Positions 5,720 through 12,129 of a DNA stretch of 12,129 bases are shown one piece after another. Numbering within the stretch: the first letter of the stretch is position 1; the number at the start of each line of letters is the position of its first letter. The notes under the pieces were generated by a model that saw only the letters and a list, made by a program, of their open reading frames with translations, did not search any database and was not told the DNA's origin. The DNA comes from CAZSSM01 sp964609385 (GTDB lineage: Bacteria > Planctomycetota > Planctomycetia > Isosphaerales > Isosphaeraceae): the NCBI GenBank assembly GCA_964609385.1, contig CAZSSM010000138.1, positions 1 through 12,129 on the forward strand. Reading direction: 5' to 3'. The position numbers were made by a program, and so were the translations under genes.

Positions 5720-6952
5720 ATGGCTGATCCTCAACCGGAACAACCACCCCATGCTCAGGATCCGAGAATGGATGATGAGTCGGTTCTGGTGATCGATGAG
5801 TCGGACCGCTATGCGAGGCTGCGCCTCATCTCATGGTGGCGTCAGGATCGACTTGCTCAGGCCCATGTGCTGATCGTCGGAGTCGGGGCCTTGGGTAATG
5901 AAGTGATCAAAAACCTTGCATTGATGGGAGTTGGTCATCTCTACATCATCGACTTTGATGATGTCGAGCCCTCCAACCTTTCCCGATCGGTCATGTTCCG
6001 GATGGACGATGGAGGGCGACCCAAGGCGGAGGTCGCTGCCGATTGGATCCGACGGGCCAATCCTGATGTCGAGGTGACGCCGATCGTTGGCGATGTGATC
6101 CTCGACGTTGGATTAGGATTGTTCCGGCACGTTGATGTGGTTATTGGATGTCTGGATAACCGCGAGGCTCGACTCTGGGTCAACCGCCAGTGCTGGAAGG
6201 TCGGAACGCCTTGGATTGATGGGGGGATTCAGGAGATTCAAGGGGTCGTCAAGGTCTTTCGGCCCCCTCATTCAGCTTGCTACGAATGCGGGATGACCGC
6301 TCAGGACTATCGCCTCCTGAACTTGAGGTACAGTTGTCCTCTTCTCAGTCGAGACGAGATTCTCTCCGGGAAGGTTCCGACCGCCCCGACCATTGCCTCG
6401 ATGATTGCTGCCCTTCAAGTCCAAGAGGCGCTGAAGTTGCTGCATGAGATAGAAGTGCAAGACGGAGTAATTCATGTGTTCAATGGTGTTGGAAACACAT
6501 TCTACACCACTCAGTTACCTCGTCGAGATGATTGTTTGAGTCACGAAAGTTATCCCGATCCGGTGCCTTTGCCGATCGGTTCGAACTCAACCGCCGGCGA
6601 ATTGTTCTCAGCGGTCTCCCCGATGATCGAGGGGCAACTCATTCTCCCTCTCGATCGAGAACTGGTGACACGGATCCTTTGGCCAAGCTCGGGGACCGAG
6701 CGGATCGTAATGCGTCCGCGGAGTCGGGTCTCGGAATCGTGGCTGACCTCTGAGACGGGCGAATCGGGCCGGCCCGAGTTGATCAGTCATGTCGAGCAGG
6801 GCGGTCGGTTCGATTCAAGCCGACTGGCCGATTTGGGGATCCCTTCCTGGGACATTTTGGTCGTCGAAGGAGCCGATCAAGCGGTCGTCGTTGAGTTGGC
6901 TGCCGATCGTCCCGACGCGGAAGTCGATGCGATCGGAGCGACAGGACGATGA
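5720..6952 (+). CDS. E1-like ThiF-family adenylyltransferase of the ubiquitin-like system
   Basis: A 410-residue protein whose first 275 residues are a ThiF/MoeB/UBA-type adenylating domain. The nucleotide loop is GVGALG (54-59), with acidic residues in IDFDDVEPSNLSRS (77-90) that contain the N-x-x-R motif (N86, R89), then GCLDNREAR (143-151). C187-x2-C190 together with C272-x2-H275 probably bind structural zinc. C206 in YSCPLLSRDE occupies the place of the transfer cysteine in ThiF-like E1s and is my candidate for it. Residues about 285-410 form an additional domain I do not recognise. It should activate the ubiquitin-like C-terminal glycine with ATP and hand it to E2. The start at 5720 has no clear ribosome site; the ATG at 5768, with AGGA 7 bases upstream, would remove only a disordered tail. 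The stop overlaps the JAMM gene (ATGA). Confidence 0.92.
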   Translation: MADPQPEQPPHAQDPRMDDESVLVIDESDRYARLRLISWWRQDRLAQAHVLIVGVGALGNEVIKNLALMGVGHLYIIDFDDVEPSNLSRSVMFRMDDGGRPKAEVAADWIRRANPDVEVTPIVGDVILDVGLGLFRHVDVVIGCLDNREARLWVNRQCWKVGTPWIDGGIQEIQGVVKVFRPPHSACYECGMTAQDYRLLNLRYSCPLLSRDEILSGKVPTAPTIASMIAALQVQEALKLLHEIEVQDGVIHVFNGVGNTFYTTQLPRRDDCLSHESYPDPVPLPIGSNSTAGELFSAVSPMIEGQLILPLDRELVTRILWPSSGTERIVMRPRSRVSESWLTSETGESGRPELISHVEQGGRFDSSRLADLGIPSWDILVVEGADQAVVVELAADRPDAEVDAIGATGR

Positions 6953-8283
6953 GCGACATGGAGGCCGATCTTAACGACGATGGGATGGACTTCGGTGAGG
7001 TTGTCTTTCGGGAACCAGGCCCGGTTGTCCGCCCCGATCGGGACACCGAGTTCGCTTGCCTGGCTTACAGAAAACCTGAGGCGGCCGACTTGCCGGTCTT
7101 TTTCGATCGCCTCGCAGCCGATCAGATCGAGCGTCACGCCCTCTCCGACACCTCGGTTGAGTTGGGTGGAATTCTGCTAGGCAAGGAATGTCAAGATCCA
7201 CAGACGCGAATACCGTTTGTGTGGATTCGGCATGCAATTGAGGCACGACACTACGAAAACACCCAAGCTAGTTTTACGTACACGCATGAGAGTTGGGAGG
7301 AGATCAATCGACTCCGGAGCGAGCAGTATCCGGACCTGGATATTGTGGGCTGGTACCATACCCATCCTGACTTCGGAGTTTTCCTCTCCAGTCACGATTT
7401 GTTTATCCAGCGAAACTACTTTTCTCAACCGTTGCAGGTGGCCTACGTTGTGGACCCAATCCGACAGACGAGAAGCTTCTTCGTCTGGAGGGCTTCGGAG
7501 ATCGTCGAGATCTCAGGGTTTCACGTGGTCGCTCCTCGCGACCAGCGAGTCGCTCTCGCACGGACGCTCAACGACCTGGAACAGATTGAGGATCGCTCCT
7601 CCGGCGCGGGCGGTCATGGACTCAGTCCCTTGCTTGAGGCGGAACTTGTCGCCATGCTTAGCAGCACACGTCAAGCGGCCTTACGAGGTCCCCTGCCCGA
7701 TCGCTCCGCAGGATCGGCACTCAACGCCCTGATCGGGCTGGTCTTGGGCCTTCTGATCGCTCTGGCCGGATTCGGATTCTACTCCATCGAGACCAAACTC
7801 GAGGGTCAGACCAAGCAGTTGCAGGCGGTGACCGCACGTCTCGAGGACCAGAGCGGCAACCAAGCGTTGCTGTTGGGACTCCTTGAGTCGGCTGAACTCG
7901 ATGGAAAAGATCCTCGTATTTTCCTTCGAGAGTATCGCATCCAGGCGGAAGAGGCGATGAAAATGAGTCGGGCTGTCGATCAATTTCGAAAGACGACCGA
8001 CGCCCTATCCGAACGACTGTCGGAAATGAAATCGGAACGGGATGAAGCCAACCAAGAGATCATCCGCTTGGAGCAATCGCTCGAGACCGCTGAGCAGAAC
8101 AGCGAAAAGCTCTCCAAACTAATCGAGGAGTTGAAGGGCGAGAAGGATGACGACTTCATGAGTCCTCATGCCCTCTATCAGATCCTTGCCATTGCTGGAG
8201 GGATCATTAGCCTTATTCTTGGAGGAGCGGTGGGTTATCTTCTATACCGGAATCGAATCGACCTGCCGGGCTCGACAAGTTGA
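6949..8283 (+). CDS. JAMM/MPN+ (JAB) metallopeptidase with two membrane helices and a coiled coil, candidate deubiquitinase
   Basis: A 444-residue protein. A polar N-terminus (1-45) precedes a JAB/MPN+ domain (about 48-200) with a complete zinc signature: Glu71 in VELGGILLG, H137-T-H139, seven residues, then S147-x2-D150. This is the E...HxHx7SxxD set of active JAMM isopeptidases, which cut ubiquitin-like proteins from targets. After a linker come a membrane helix (about 258-278), a helical, charged stretch with coiled-coil character (about 280-400, strongest at 340-400), and a second helix (about 408-433) with a short basic tail. Positive charges before helix 1 and after helix 2 predict a cytoplasmic JAB domain and tail, with the coil outside the membrane. 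It is translationally coupled to E1 by an ATGA overlap, so the two are expressed together. A pure structural role is unlikely with all metal ligands kept. Confidence 0.9.
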   Translation: MSDMEADLNDDGMDFGEVVFREPGPVVRPDRDTEFACLAYRKPEAADLPVFFDRLAADQIERHALSDTSVELGGILLGKECQDPQTRIPFVWIRHAIEARHYENTQASFTYTHESWEEINRLRSEQYPDLDIVGWYHTHPDFGVFLSSHDLFIQRNYFSQPLQVAYVVDPIRQTRSFFVWRASEIVEISGFHVVAPRDQRVALARTLNDLEQIEDRSSGAGGHGLSPLLEAELVAMLSSTRQAALRGPLPDRSAGSALNALIGLVLGLLIALAGFGFYSIETKLEGQTKQLQAVTARLEDQSGNQALLLGLLESAELDGKDPRIFLREYRIQAEEAMKMSRAVDQFRKTTDALSERLSEMKSERDEANQEIIRLEQSLETAEQNSEKLSKLIEELKGEKDDDFMSPHALYQILAIAGGIISLILGGAVGYLLYRNRIDLPGSTS

Positions 8284-8377
8284 GGGGGTCTCCCGCAACG
8301 CAAATGCCTGTTCCTGACGAAATTCCAAACGATGGCTATCTTGCCTCACCCGAACTCGGCATGATAGAAACCGTTGC

Positions 8378-8399
8378 TGCACCTAATTGAGAGGGTGCA
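8378..8399 (+). repeat. Short hairpin in the gap after the JAMM gene
   Basis: TGCACC (8378-8383) pairs with GGTGCA (8394-8399) around a 10-base A/T-rich loop, inside the 143-base gap between the JAMM gene and the next small gene. There is no T-run. It may be a processing or regulatory stem, or chance. Confidence 0.25.
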
Positions 8400-8426
8400 C
8401 GGGCATCCAGCCAGGGATCGGCTGTG

Positions 8427-8846
8427 ATGAGGGATTGGCCACGAGATTGGCCGGGCGACCCTCCACCCCTGCTCTGGCTCATCACTTCCATGCCGACCAT
8501 GTCCCTTCGTCGGGTAGGCCGAAGCTATATGCTGCAGGGCTTACATGACTCCGAACTCGATTCCCGTTGTCTTTGCGAGGCGCTGACCGAAATTTATGGG
8601 GTGGCCGTAGCTCCGTTGATGCAGCCAACCTCGGCAAGCGAAGAGATGTCTGATGCGATTGTCATCGATCTTCGAGTCGACCATCCTGAGCAATTAAGAG
8701 AACGGATCGAACAAACCGTTCAAGATCTTGGCTGGTCGTCGACCTTCTGGTCGGTCCACATGATCGGGGCTGATCCGGTCGATGTCCTCCACTACCATCG
8801 CCCTGAAGTGGGCGCTGAACCGAATCTCGGAGATCGGATGGTTTAG
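8427..8846 (+). CDS. Small protein of unknown function downstream of the ubiquitin-like cassette
   Basis: A 139-residue protein from ATG 8427 (AGGGA 9 bases upstream), or 140 residues if the adjacent GTG at 8424 is used. I do not recognise it. Codon use resembles the neighbouring genes, supporting a real gene. The N-terminus has three tryptophans and prolines (RDWPRDWPGDPPPLLWLI), followed by a region of mixed strands and helices: SDAIVIDLRVDHPEQLRERI (about 78-97) looks like a strand then a helix, and WSSTFWSVHMIGADPVDVL (about 104-122) like a further strand. No membrane helix, signal peptide or zinc motif is seen; C48 and C50 form the only C-x-C. It lies 143 bases after the JAMM gene on the same strand and ahead of a possible terminator, so it may be the last cassette gene or an independent one. 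Confidence 0.6.
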   Translation: MRDWPRDWPGDPPPLLWLITSMPTMSLRRVGRSYMLQGLHDSELDSRCLCEALTEIYGVAVAPLMQPTSASEEMSDAIVIDLRVDHPEQLRERIEQTVQDLGWSSTFWSVHMIGADPVDVLHYHRPEVGAEPNLGDRMV

Positions 8847-8879
8847 TCGAGCCCACTGATCGCCTTATAAATCGTCCGA

Positions 8880-8909
8880 CGCGACTCTTCGGGTCCCGTT
8901 CTCATTTTT
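8880..8909 (+). terminator. Possible intrinsic terminator of the cassette
   Basis: GACTC (8883-8887) pairs with GGGTC (8891-8895) around TTC, with one G-T pair. After one C-C mismatch, two more pairs extend it (8880-8881 with 8897-8898). The run TTCTCATTTTT follows to 8909. The stem is short and the T-run begins a few bases late, so efficiency is uncertain. It sits between the last small cassette gene and rnc. A TATAAA at 8866-8871 nearby could be a -10 box for rnc but lacks a -35. Confidence 0.4.
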
Positions 8910-8990
8910 GGCCTCCGACGGCTCGTTGTTCGGGAAAAAACTCTCGACCGATGTGGCCTGTGGAACGATGATTCGAGGAAAACGATCCCG

Positions 8991-9809
8991 ATGACGACGT
9001 CGACGCCGCTTCCGACCGACGAAGGTCTGACGGACCTGCATCGATGCGAAGAACGATTACAGTATCGCTTTGAAGATCGTCGACTGCTTCGTGAAGCGTT
9101 GACCCACGCTTCAGGGGCAGACCACCGACTGACCTCAAACGAACGCCTGGAGTTCCTCGGAGATGCGGTGCTCGGCGCAGTTGTCTGTGATCGCCTTTAT
9201 CGGAAGTATCCTCATTGCCTCGAAGGGGAGCTGACCCAGATTAAGTCCGTCGTCGTTTCACGGAAGACCTGCGTGGAGCTTTCGCGTGAGCTGGAAATAC
9301 ACCAGTTTCTTGTAATCGGGAAAGGAATCGGCGCTCAGGATCAGGTGCCGCACTCGCTTCTAGCCGATGTCTTCGAGAGTATCGTCGGAGCCATCTATCT
9401 GGACGGTGGGTTTCAGGCCGCGCGTGATTTCCTACTTCCCCTCATTGAGCCAGTCATCGATGCGACCTCCGAAGGATTGGCCGGTGCCAACTATAAAAGT
9501 CAGCTCCAACATCTCACGCAACGGTTGTTCCAACAGACGCCTACCTATCAATTGATCGAAGAGCGCGGGCCGGATCATTCCAAGAGCTTCCGGATCTGCG
9601 TCATCATTGAGGGAAAGACGTTCTCGGAAGCTTGGGGAAACACCAAGAAATCCGCAGAGCAATCAGCGGCAGCACTCGCCTTGGACCAACTCTACACTAC
9701 GCATCCTGATCTAGCCGATCCTTCAAAGACGATCGAAAGTGTTTCGAAGTTGGCCAAGGAGCCGAACGAATCGGCTATTCCGAGAGACGGAAAGACCCAA
9801 CCTGAGTGA
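8991..9809 (+). CDS. rnc: Ribonuclease III
   Basis: A 272-residue cytoplasmic endonuclease that cuts double-stranded RNA, chiefly in rRNA and mRNA processing. The N-terminal catalytic domain (about 18-155) carries the signature NERLEFLGD (50-58), whose E54 and D58 are metal ligands. The second acidic pair, D126 and E129, lies in LLADVFESIVGAIYLDGG. The C-terminal double-stranded RNA-binding domain (about 166-236) begins at NYKSQLQHLTQ and ends with the basic GNTKKSAEQSAAALAL helix. About 36 extra polar residues follow and are probably disordered. The ATG at 8991 has GAGGAA 10 bases upstream and gives a short N-terminal extension of about 17 residues. The stop codon overlaps the GTG start of the next gene by 4 bases. 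All catalytic residues are present. Confidence 0.97.
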   Translation: MTTSTPLPTDEGLTDLHRCEERLQYRFEDRRLLREALTHASGADHRLTSNERLEFLGDAVLGAVVCDRLYRKYPHCLEGELTQIKSVVVSRKTCVELSRELEIHQFLVIGKGIGAQDQVPHSLLADVFESIVGAIYLDGGFQAARDFLLPLIEPVIDATSEGLAGANYKSQLQHLTQRLFQQTPTYQLIEERGPDHSKSFRICVIIEGKTFSEAWGNTKKSAEQSAAALALDQLYTTHPDLADPSKTIESVSKLAKEPNESAIPRDGKTQPE

Positions 9810-11281
9810 ATCCTCATGAACTGAGATTTTTTGAAATTGACTTACGAATCGTGAGAAAAGACCCGGTTCTCGGGATTGTGGATCTCTTGCATCAGGTCGG
9901 AGCAACTCGTACCTTGTACCATGCATCTTCGTCTTCGTCTGAGTTCTTTCACGGATTTCGCGTGTCTCAACCCCTCAGCACTGATCTCTCCATCCCCCCG
10001 GAGATCTGGCTGTTTCTATCCTTCCTGCTCGGAATCACCCTTTTCTTCAAATTCAATCGGATTTGGAGTTTCCGAAACCTCGATATTCTCCTGCTCTATG
10101 CATTGACACCGGGGATCTTAACGCTCGTGAGTTCTCCACCCGGTTCAAACTGGCTGGGCTATGTCGTTCTTTTCATCGGGTCCCTGTTTTGGTTGATTCG
10201 TTGTTTGATCGATCTCGGACTTCCCCGACGTCCCGTCCATGAGCCTAACCTGAATCAGGCTGGGTTGGTTTGCTTAACTGGTGGAATCCTTGGACTCCTG
10301 ATCGTCGAGGCGATCAGCTTGTCGTACGTCGATGGTGTGGTTCGCAACCCCGCAGATTCGTCGAGCCCACGTGAGGCGGTCCAAACGATGGCAGCGATGG
10401 AACAGTCAGGAACCGACAAGGGTCGGATCTTGGATGGACCTGTCGGCTCATCGTTCGAAAACTTGATCCGAGCGGCTCCCTTGCCCGATCCACTCCGAAG
10501 CAAACCGCCACGGATCATTTTGTCGCGCATCCTCGTTGCGATCGAGCATCTCGGCTTGGTCGTCTGCCTCGTCGCAGTTGGACGGACACATTACAACCAA
10601 CCAACCGCCGGAATGGCGATGGCCTCCTGCTATGTGATCTTGCCCTACACACGATTCGGCGTGGTCGATAGCGGTCAATTGACGCCTGTCACGCTCATCG
10701 TTCTGGCCATCCTCTTGTTTCGACGACCAACCTGGACCGCTATTCTCATCGGAGTCGCTGCGTCGTGGACGCCTGCCTGCGTCGGTCTGATTCCGCTCTG
10801 GGCCAGTTTCTACCGACGTTGGCGTTGGTTGAGTTTCTCGGTGATCGCGATCTCGATCGTCGGGGGATTTTGGATCGCTAACGTGACGATCGAGCCCTTG
10901 AAGCGATTGACTGAATCGCTCGGCGCTCGAAGTCCTTCTGAGGTCGGCCTGTTTCCTATCCCGCCCGAATTGCCTGACGACGCCGACAGCCTTTGGGCTT
11001 CGACCGAGGCAGCCTATCGACTTCCTGTTTGGACCGCATACCTGGTCATGGTTGTGCTGGTGACTCTTTGGCCTTCGCAGAAAAATTTGGGTCAACTCAT
11101 CGCGCTCTCGGCTCTTCTACTGGTGGCCAGCCAGTTCTGGTACTTAGAGCGAGGTGGGACTCTGGTGGTCATCTACACCCCCTTAGTGCTCCTCATGATG
11201 TTCCGACCCACCTTCGATCGAAGACACCATGCTCCAGAGAGTCCTGCGGCACGCGAGCCGAAATCTATCTCTGCATCGTGA
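9806..11281 (+). CDS. Polytopic membrane protein of unknown function
   Basis: A 491-residue protein with about eleven or twelve hydrophobic segments from residue 66 onward (for example at 67-82, 92-109, 117-133, 153-172, and a dense series in the last 250 residues). A polar loop of about 60 residues follows the fourth segment. I do not recognise the family. The many helices separated by short basic loops, with an aromatic- and proline-rich stretch (YVILPYTRFGVVDSGQLTP), vaguely recall lipid-linked glycosyltransferases of the GT-C type, but no catalytic motif proves this. The GTG at 9806 overlaps the rnc stop (GTGA), suggesting translational coupling. No in-frame ATG occurs before about residue 194, so a GTG start is likely, either here or at residue 25. 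Its last 17 bases overlap the end of the convergent rpiA gene. Confidence 0.75.
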   Translation: MNPHELRFFEIDLRIVRKDPVLGIVDLLHQVGATRTLYHASSSSSEFFHGFRVSQPLSTDLSIPPEIWLFLSFLLGITLFFKFNRIWSFRNLDILLLYALTPGILTLVSSPPGSNWLGYVVLFIGSLFWLIRCLIDLGLPRRPVHEPNLNQAGLVCLTGGILGLLIVEAISLSYVDGVVRNPADSSSPREAVQTMAAMEQSGTDKGRILDGPVGSSFENLIRAAPLPDPLRSKPPRIILSRILVAIEHLGLVVCLVAVGRTHYNQPTAGMAMASCYVILPYTRFGVVDSGQLTPVTLIVLAILLFRRPTWTAILIGVAASWTPACVGLIPLWASFYRRWRWLSFSVIAISIVGGFWIANVTIEPLKRLTESLGARSPSEVGLFPIPPELPDDADSLWASTEAAYRLPVWTAYLVMVVLVTLWPSQKNLGQLIALSALLLVASQFWYLERGGTLVVIYTPLVLLMMFRPTFDRRHHAPESPAAREPKSISAS

Positions 11282-12011
11282 CTACGTGACGAATTCTTCC
11301 TAGAGGTGTTCCGGGATCTCCGAGTCTCTTGATCTCGACTCGGTCATCGAGCCCGACGATGAGGACGTCGCAGTGGCCAAGGAAGAGCCCGGTCTCGAAA
11401 ACACCGGGCAGGGAGAGAAGTTGGTTTTCCAATGCCTTCGGGTCTGGAATTGTGGCAAAACGGCAATCGACGATTGCGTTCCCTTCATCCGTCAGCTTGA
11501 TCGACCCATCCAGGTCATGTCTGATTTCCGCCGATTGCGCGATCAGAGAGAGTCGGAACCGAACCATCTCCGTGGCGATGGGAGAAACCTCGACAGGGAC
11601 AGGATGAATCGATCCAAGGGTCTCGACTCGTTTCTCTAAAGTCACGACGTAGACACGAACCGCTGCAAACTCAGCAACGATTTTCTCATGCAGCATTGCC
11701 CCGCCGCGTCCCTTGATCATGTTCCAAGACGGATCGACTTCGTCTGCTCCATCGATGCAAACATCAAGGGGTTCTTGAACATCAGAAAGAGGAACGATTG
11801 GAATCCTGAAGCGACTAGCAAGGGTCGCTGAGGATTGACTCGTAGGGACCGCTCGGAGATGAGATAAGGTCCCGTTCTGGAAGGCCTGGCCTAACGCTTC
11901 GATGAAGAGCGTTGCTGTCGATCCTGTTCCAAGCCCCACGGTCATTCCGGAACGGATCAAGGAAAGTGCAGCAGATGCAGCTCGTTGCTTTGAAGATGAG
12001 GAATCGCTCAT
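11265..12011 (-). CDS. rpiA: Ribose-5-phosphate isomerase A
   Basis: A 248-residue cytoplasmic enzyme interconverting ribose 5-phosphate and ribulose 5-phosphate in the non-oxidative pentose phosphate pathway. Motifs in order are the phosphate loop GLGTGSTA (26-33), the active-site DGADEVD (87-93), KGRGGA (100-105) and HEK (108-110). D87, D90, K100 and E109 reproduce the spacing of the E. coli catalytic residues D81, D84, K94 and E103. LTDEGNAIVD and GVFETGLFLG near the C-terminus are also family motifs. The start at 12011 has no strong ribosome site. A TATGAT lies on the minus strand at 12055-12060 but lacks a good -35 box. A tRNA-Pro on the same strand ends 56 bases upstream. It converges with and slightly overlaps the membrane-protein gene. 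Confidence 0.96.
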   Translation of the reverse strand: MSDSSSSKQRAASAALSLIRSGMTVGLGTGSTATLFIEALGQAFQNGTLSHLRAVPTSQSSATLASRFRIPIVPLSDVQEPLDVCIDGADEVDPSWNMIKGRGGAMLHEKIVAEFAAVRVYVVTLEKRVETLGSIHPVPVEVSPIATEMVRFRLSLIAQSAEIRHDLDGSIKLTDEGNAIVDCRFATIPDPKALENQLLSLPGVFETGLFLGHCDVLIVGLDDRVEIKRLGDPGTPLGRIRHVVTMQR

Positions 12012-12067
12012 CGTGACAATCCGGCTTTCGAGCTTCGTCGAGTCCAGTCAGATCATCATAAACTCAG

Positions 12068-12129
12068 TCGGGGTGACCAGATTCGAACTGGTGACCTCCT
12101 GCTCCCAAGGCAGGCGCGCTAACCAGGCT
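12068..12129 (-). tRNA. tRNA-Pro(UGG), 5' end cut by the window
   Basis: Read on the minus strand, the anticodon stem CCTGC/GCAGG encloses the loop CTTGGGA, giving anticodon TGG for proline. The T arm (ACCAG-TTCGAAT-CTGGT), the 3' acceptor strand CACCCCG (12069-12075) and discriminator A (12068) are present. The 5' acceptor strand and part of the D arm, roughly 14-15 bases, lie beyond 12129. CCA is not encoded. Confidence 0.93.

Noticed and set aside
3391..8283. Identity with a canonical BilABCD antiviral operon
   Set aside because: The RING protein, the double-membrane-spanning JAMM architecture and the housekeeping surroundings do not fit what I know of that operon. Shared ancestry remains likely, but equal function cannot be claimed.
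10448..11095. A 215-residue open frame on the minus strand inside the membrane-protein gene
   Set aside because: Composition dominated by Arg, Asp, Gln and Ser, typical of the antisense of hydrophobic codons; no start signal or motif.
1..12129. CRISPR array, insertion sequence, integrase or tandem repeats
   Set aside because: No regularly spaced repeats, transposase motifs or long terminal inverted repeats were seen on reading through both strands.

Overview
The window looks like chromosomal DNA from a moderately GC-rich bacterium. A planctomycete, perhaps an Isosphaera relative, is my best guess. I infer this from protein style, from the double-PDZ HtrA protein, and from the ubiquitin-like cassette, whose E1-, RING- and JAMM-type members resemble planctomycete proteins I know. 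No marker gene in the window fixes the taxonomy.

Left flank (1-3343): the 3' end of an HtrA/DegP-like protease with two PDZ domains; a complete glycerate 2-kinase; a tRNA-Leu(GAG) behind a good sigma-70-type promoter; and, on the minus strand, an EamA/DMT-family transporter.

Core (3391-8846, all plus strand): a compact and apparently complete ubiquitin-type conjugation cassette. The order is a membrane-anchored prokaryotic RING-finger protein (E3 candidate), a 96-residue beta-grasp ubiquitin-like protein, an E2 with the HPN motif and catalytic Cys at canonical spacing, a ThiF-type E1 with an extra C-terminal domain, and a JAMM/MPN+ peptidase (deubiquitinase candidate) with two membrane helices around a coiled coil. 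A small unrecognised protein follows. The expected flow is: E1 adenylates the ubiquitin-like C-terminus, E2 receives it as a thioester, the RING protein directs transfer at the membrane, and the JAMM protein reverses it there. E1 and JAMM genes overlap by 4 bp. The gap between the ubiquitin-like gene and the E2 gene holds two hairpins and a consensus-like promoter, so E2 and downstream genes may be expressed separately from the ubiquitin-like protein.

Right flank (8991-12129): rnc (RNase III), a GTG-start gene for a polytopic membrane protein overlapping rnc by 4 bp, a convergent rpiA, and a tRNA-Pro(UGG) cut by the window end. The cassette therefore sits among housekeeping genes, with no mobile element, integrase, CRISPR array or other defence gene visible. 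No gene-free stretch exceeds 300 bases; the longest is 4697-4946.
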